In this document: positions 50,157 to 50,300 of the stretch, piece by piece | How the letters are laid out: each line of letters begins with the position of its first letter | How positions within the stretch are numbered: the first letter of the stretch is position 1 | Assembly: GCF_944388875.1 (NCBI RefSeq) | Contig: NZ_CALXKQ010000020.1 | Location: forward strand, 1 to 50,300 | Length of the DNA: 50,300 bases | Source: an uncultured Brachyspira sp. | GTDB taxonomy: Bacteria; Spirochaetota; Brachyspiria; Brachyspirales; Brachyspiraceae | Direction of reading: 5' to 3' | Notes under the pieces: model-generated | The model's input: only the letters and a program-made list of their open reading frames with translations | What the model was told of the DNA's origin: nothing | Databases searched by the model: none | Position numbers and translations under genes: made by a program

Positions 50157-50300
50157 TAAATAAATTTTAAATTTTATTACATACCCCGCCCTTATAAATT
50201 TCCTGCTTTTATTAAAAACAGCGTTCTAATTAATTTTACTGTCTAATTATAAAAGCACACCCGCCCTAGTTTTTATTAAATTTATAATCTCTTTAACGCA
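50157..50300. repeat. Right half of a palindrome unit, cut by the window edge
   Basis: It starts in the centre sequence (AAATTTTAAATTTTATTACA), continues with CATACCCCGCCCTTATAA and CACACCCGCCCTAG, and reaches TTTAACGCA at the last base. It matches the right arms of units 1 and 2 and completes the interrupted third unit if joined to 48802-48946. Confidence 0.75.

Noticed and set aside
46579-50300. Insertion sequence or prophage fragment
   Set aside because: No transposase, integrase or phage-like ORF was found; only non-coding repeats, one lipoprotein and one PAQR gene.

Overview
The window is very AT-rich (roughly a quarter G+C by eye) and carries a spirochaete-type gene set: a FapA/DUF342 protein, two large methyl-accepting chemotaxis proteins, lipoproteins with short ...SC lipoboxes, many TPR and leucine-rich-repeat proteins, and a PASTA protein next to fmt. 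Base composition, gene style and small lipoproteins point to Brachyspira, an anaerobic gut spirochaete. This is inference from family content, not a database match. No rRNA, tRNA, CRISPR array, transposase or phage gene was recognised.

Layout. 0-2.3 kb: an AlgX/DHHW-type acyltransferase open at the left edge, then the decayed remains of a second copy. 2.3-8.7 kb: + strand block with an exported hypothetical, a divergent HD-GYP protein, fmt, a PASTA protein, a zinc-ribbon methyltransferase and FapA. 8.7-15 kb: a terminal-inverted-repeat element, galK (-), a chemoreceptor (+), then an LRR gene and a cardiolipin synthase (-). 15-20 kb: rimP-nusA behind a terminator-like leader, a second zinc-ribbon methyltransferase, a second chemoreceptor. 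20-26 kb: ltaE, purB, an envelope TPR protein that looks frameshifted, glgA, yajQ. 26-32.3 kb: lexA with a candidate SOS operator, a polar amino-acid ABC transporter, an LRR protein, aroE-aroD. 32.4-40 kb: ridA, popT, a fibronectin-like/hexapeptide-repeat protein with a TPR partner, a WecG-like gene behind pfkA, mgtE and a DUF4349 lipoprotein. 40-46.6 kb: two Spy/CpxP-like exported proteins (one behind an ECF-type promoter), a pair of paralogous membrane proteins, two small unlisted ORFs, DUF3810, DUF58 and MATE genes.

46.6-50.3 kb is the accessory, repeat-dominated end. A heptamer tandem repeat (8.6 copies) lies in the leader of a surface lipoprotein gene and can switch reading frame into it. 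It is followed by about 1 kb of tandem units, each a roughly 277-bp long imperfect palindrome separated by a conserved 65-bp spacer. A third palindrome is present only as a left half; its matching right half lies 1.2 kb further on at the window edge, with an HlyIII-family gene between the halves.

Recurrent themes are: (i) a family of small intergenic elements with ACTTGTTTCAAAA / TTTTGAAACAAGT ends, seen at five places; (ii) promoters whose -10 box almost touches the start codon (fmt, DUF3810, the heptamer ORF), suggesting leaderless mRNAs; and (iii) textbook TTGACA/TATAAT promoters and long perfect terminators that allow most transcription units to be drawn directly from the sequence.
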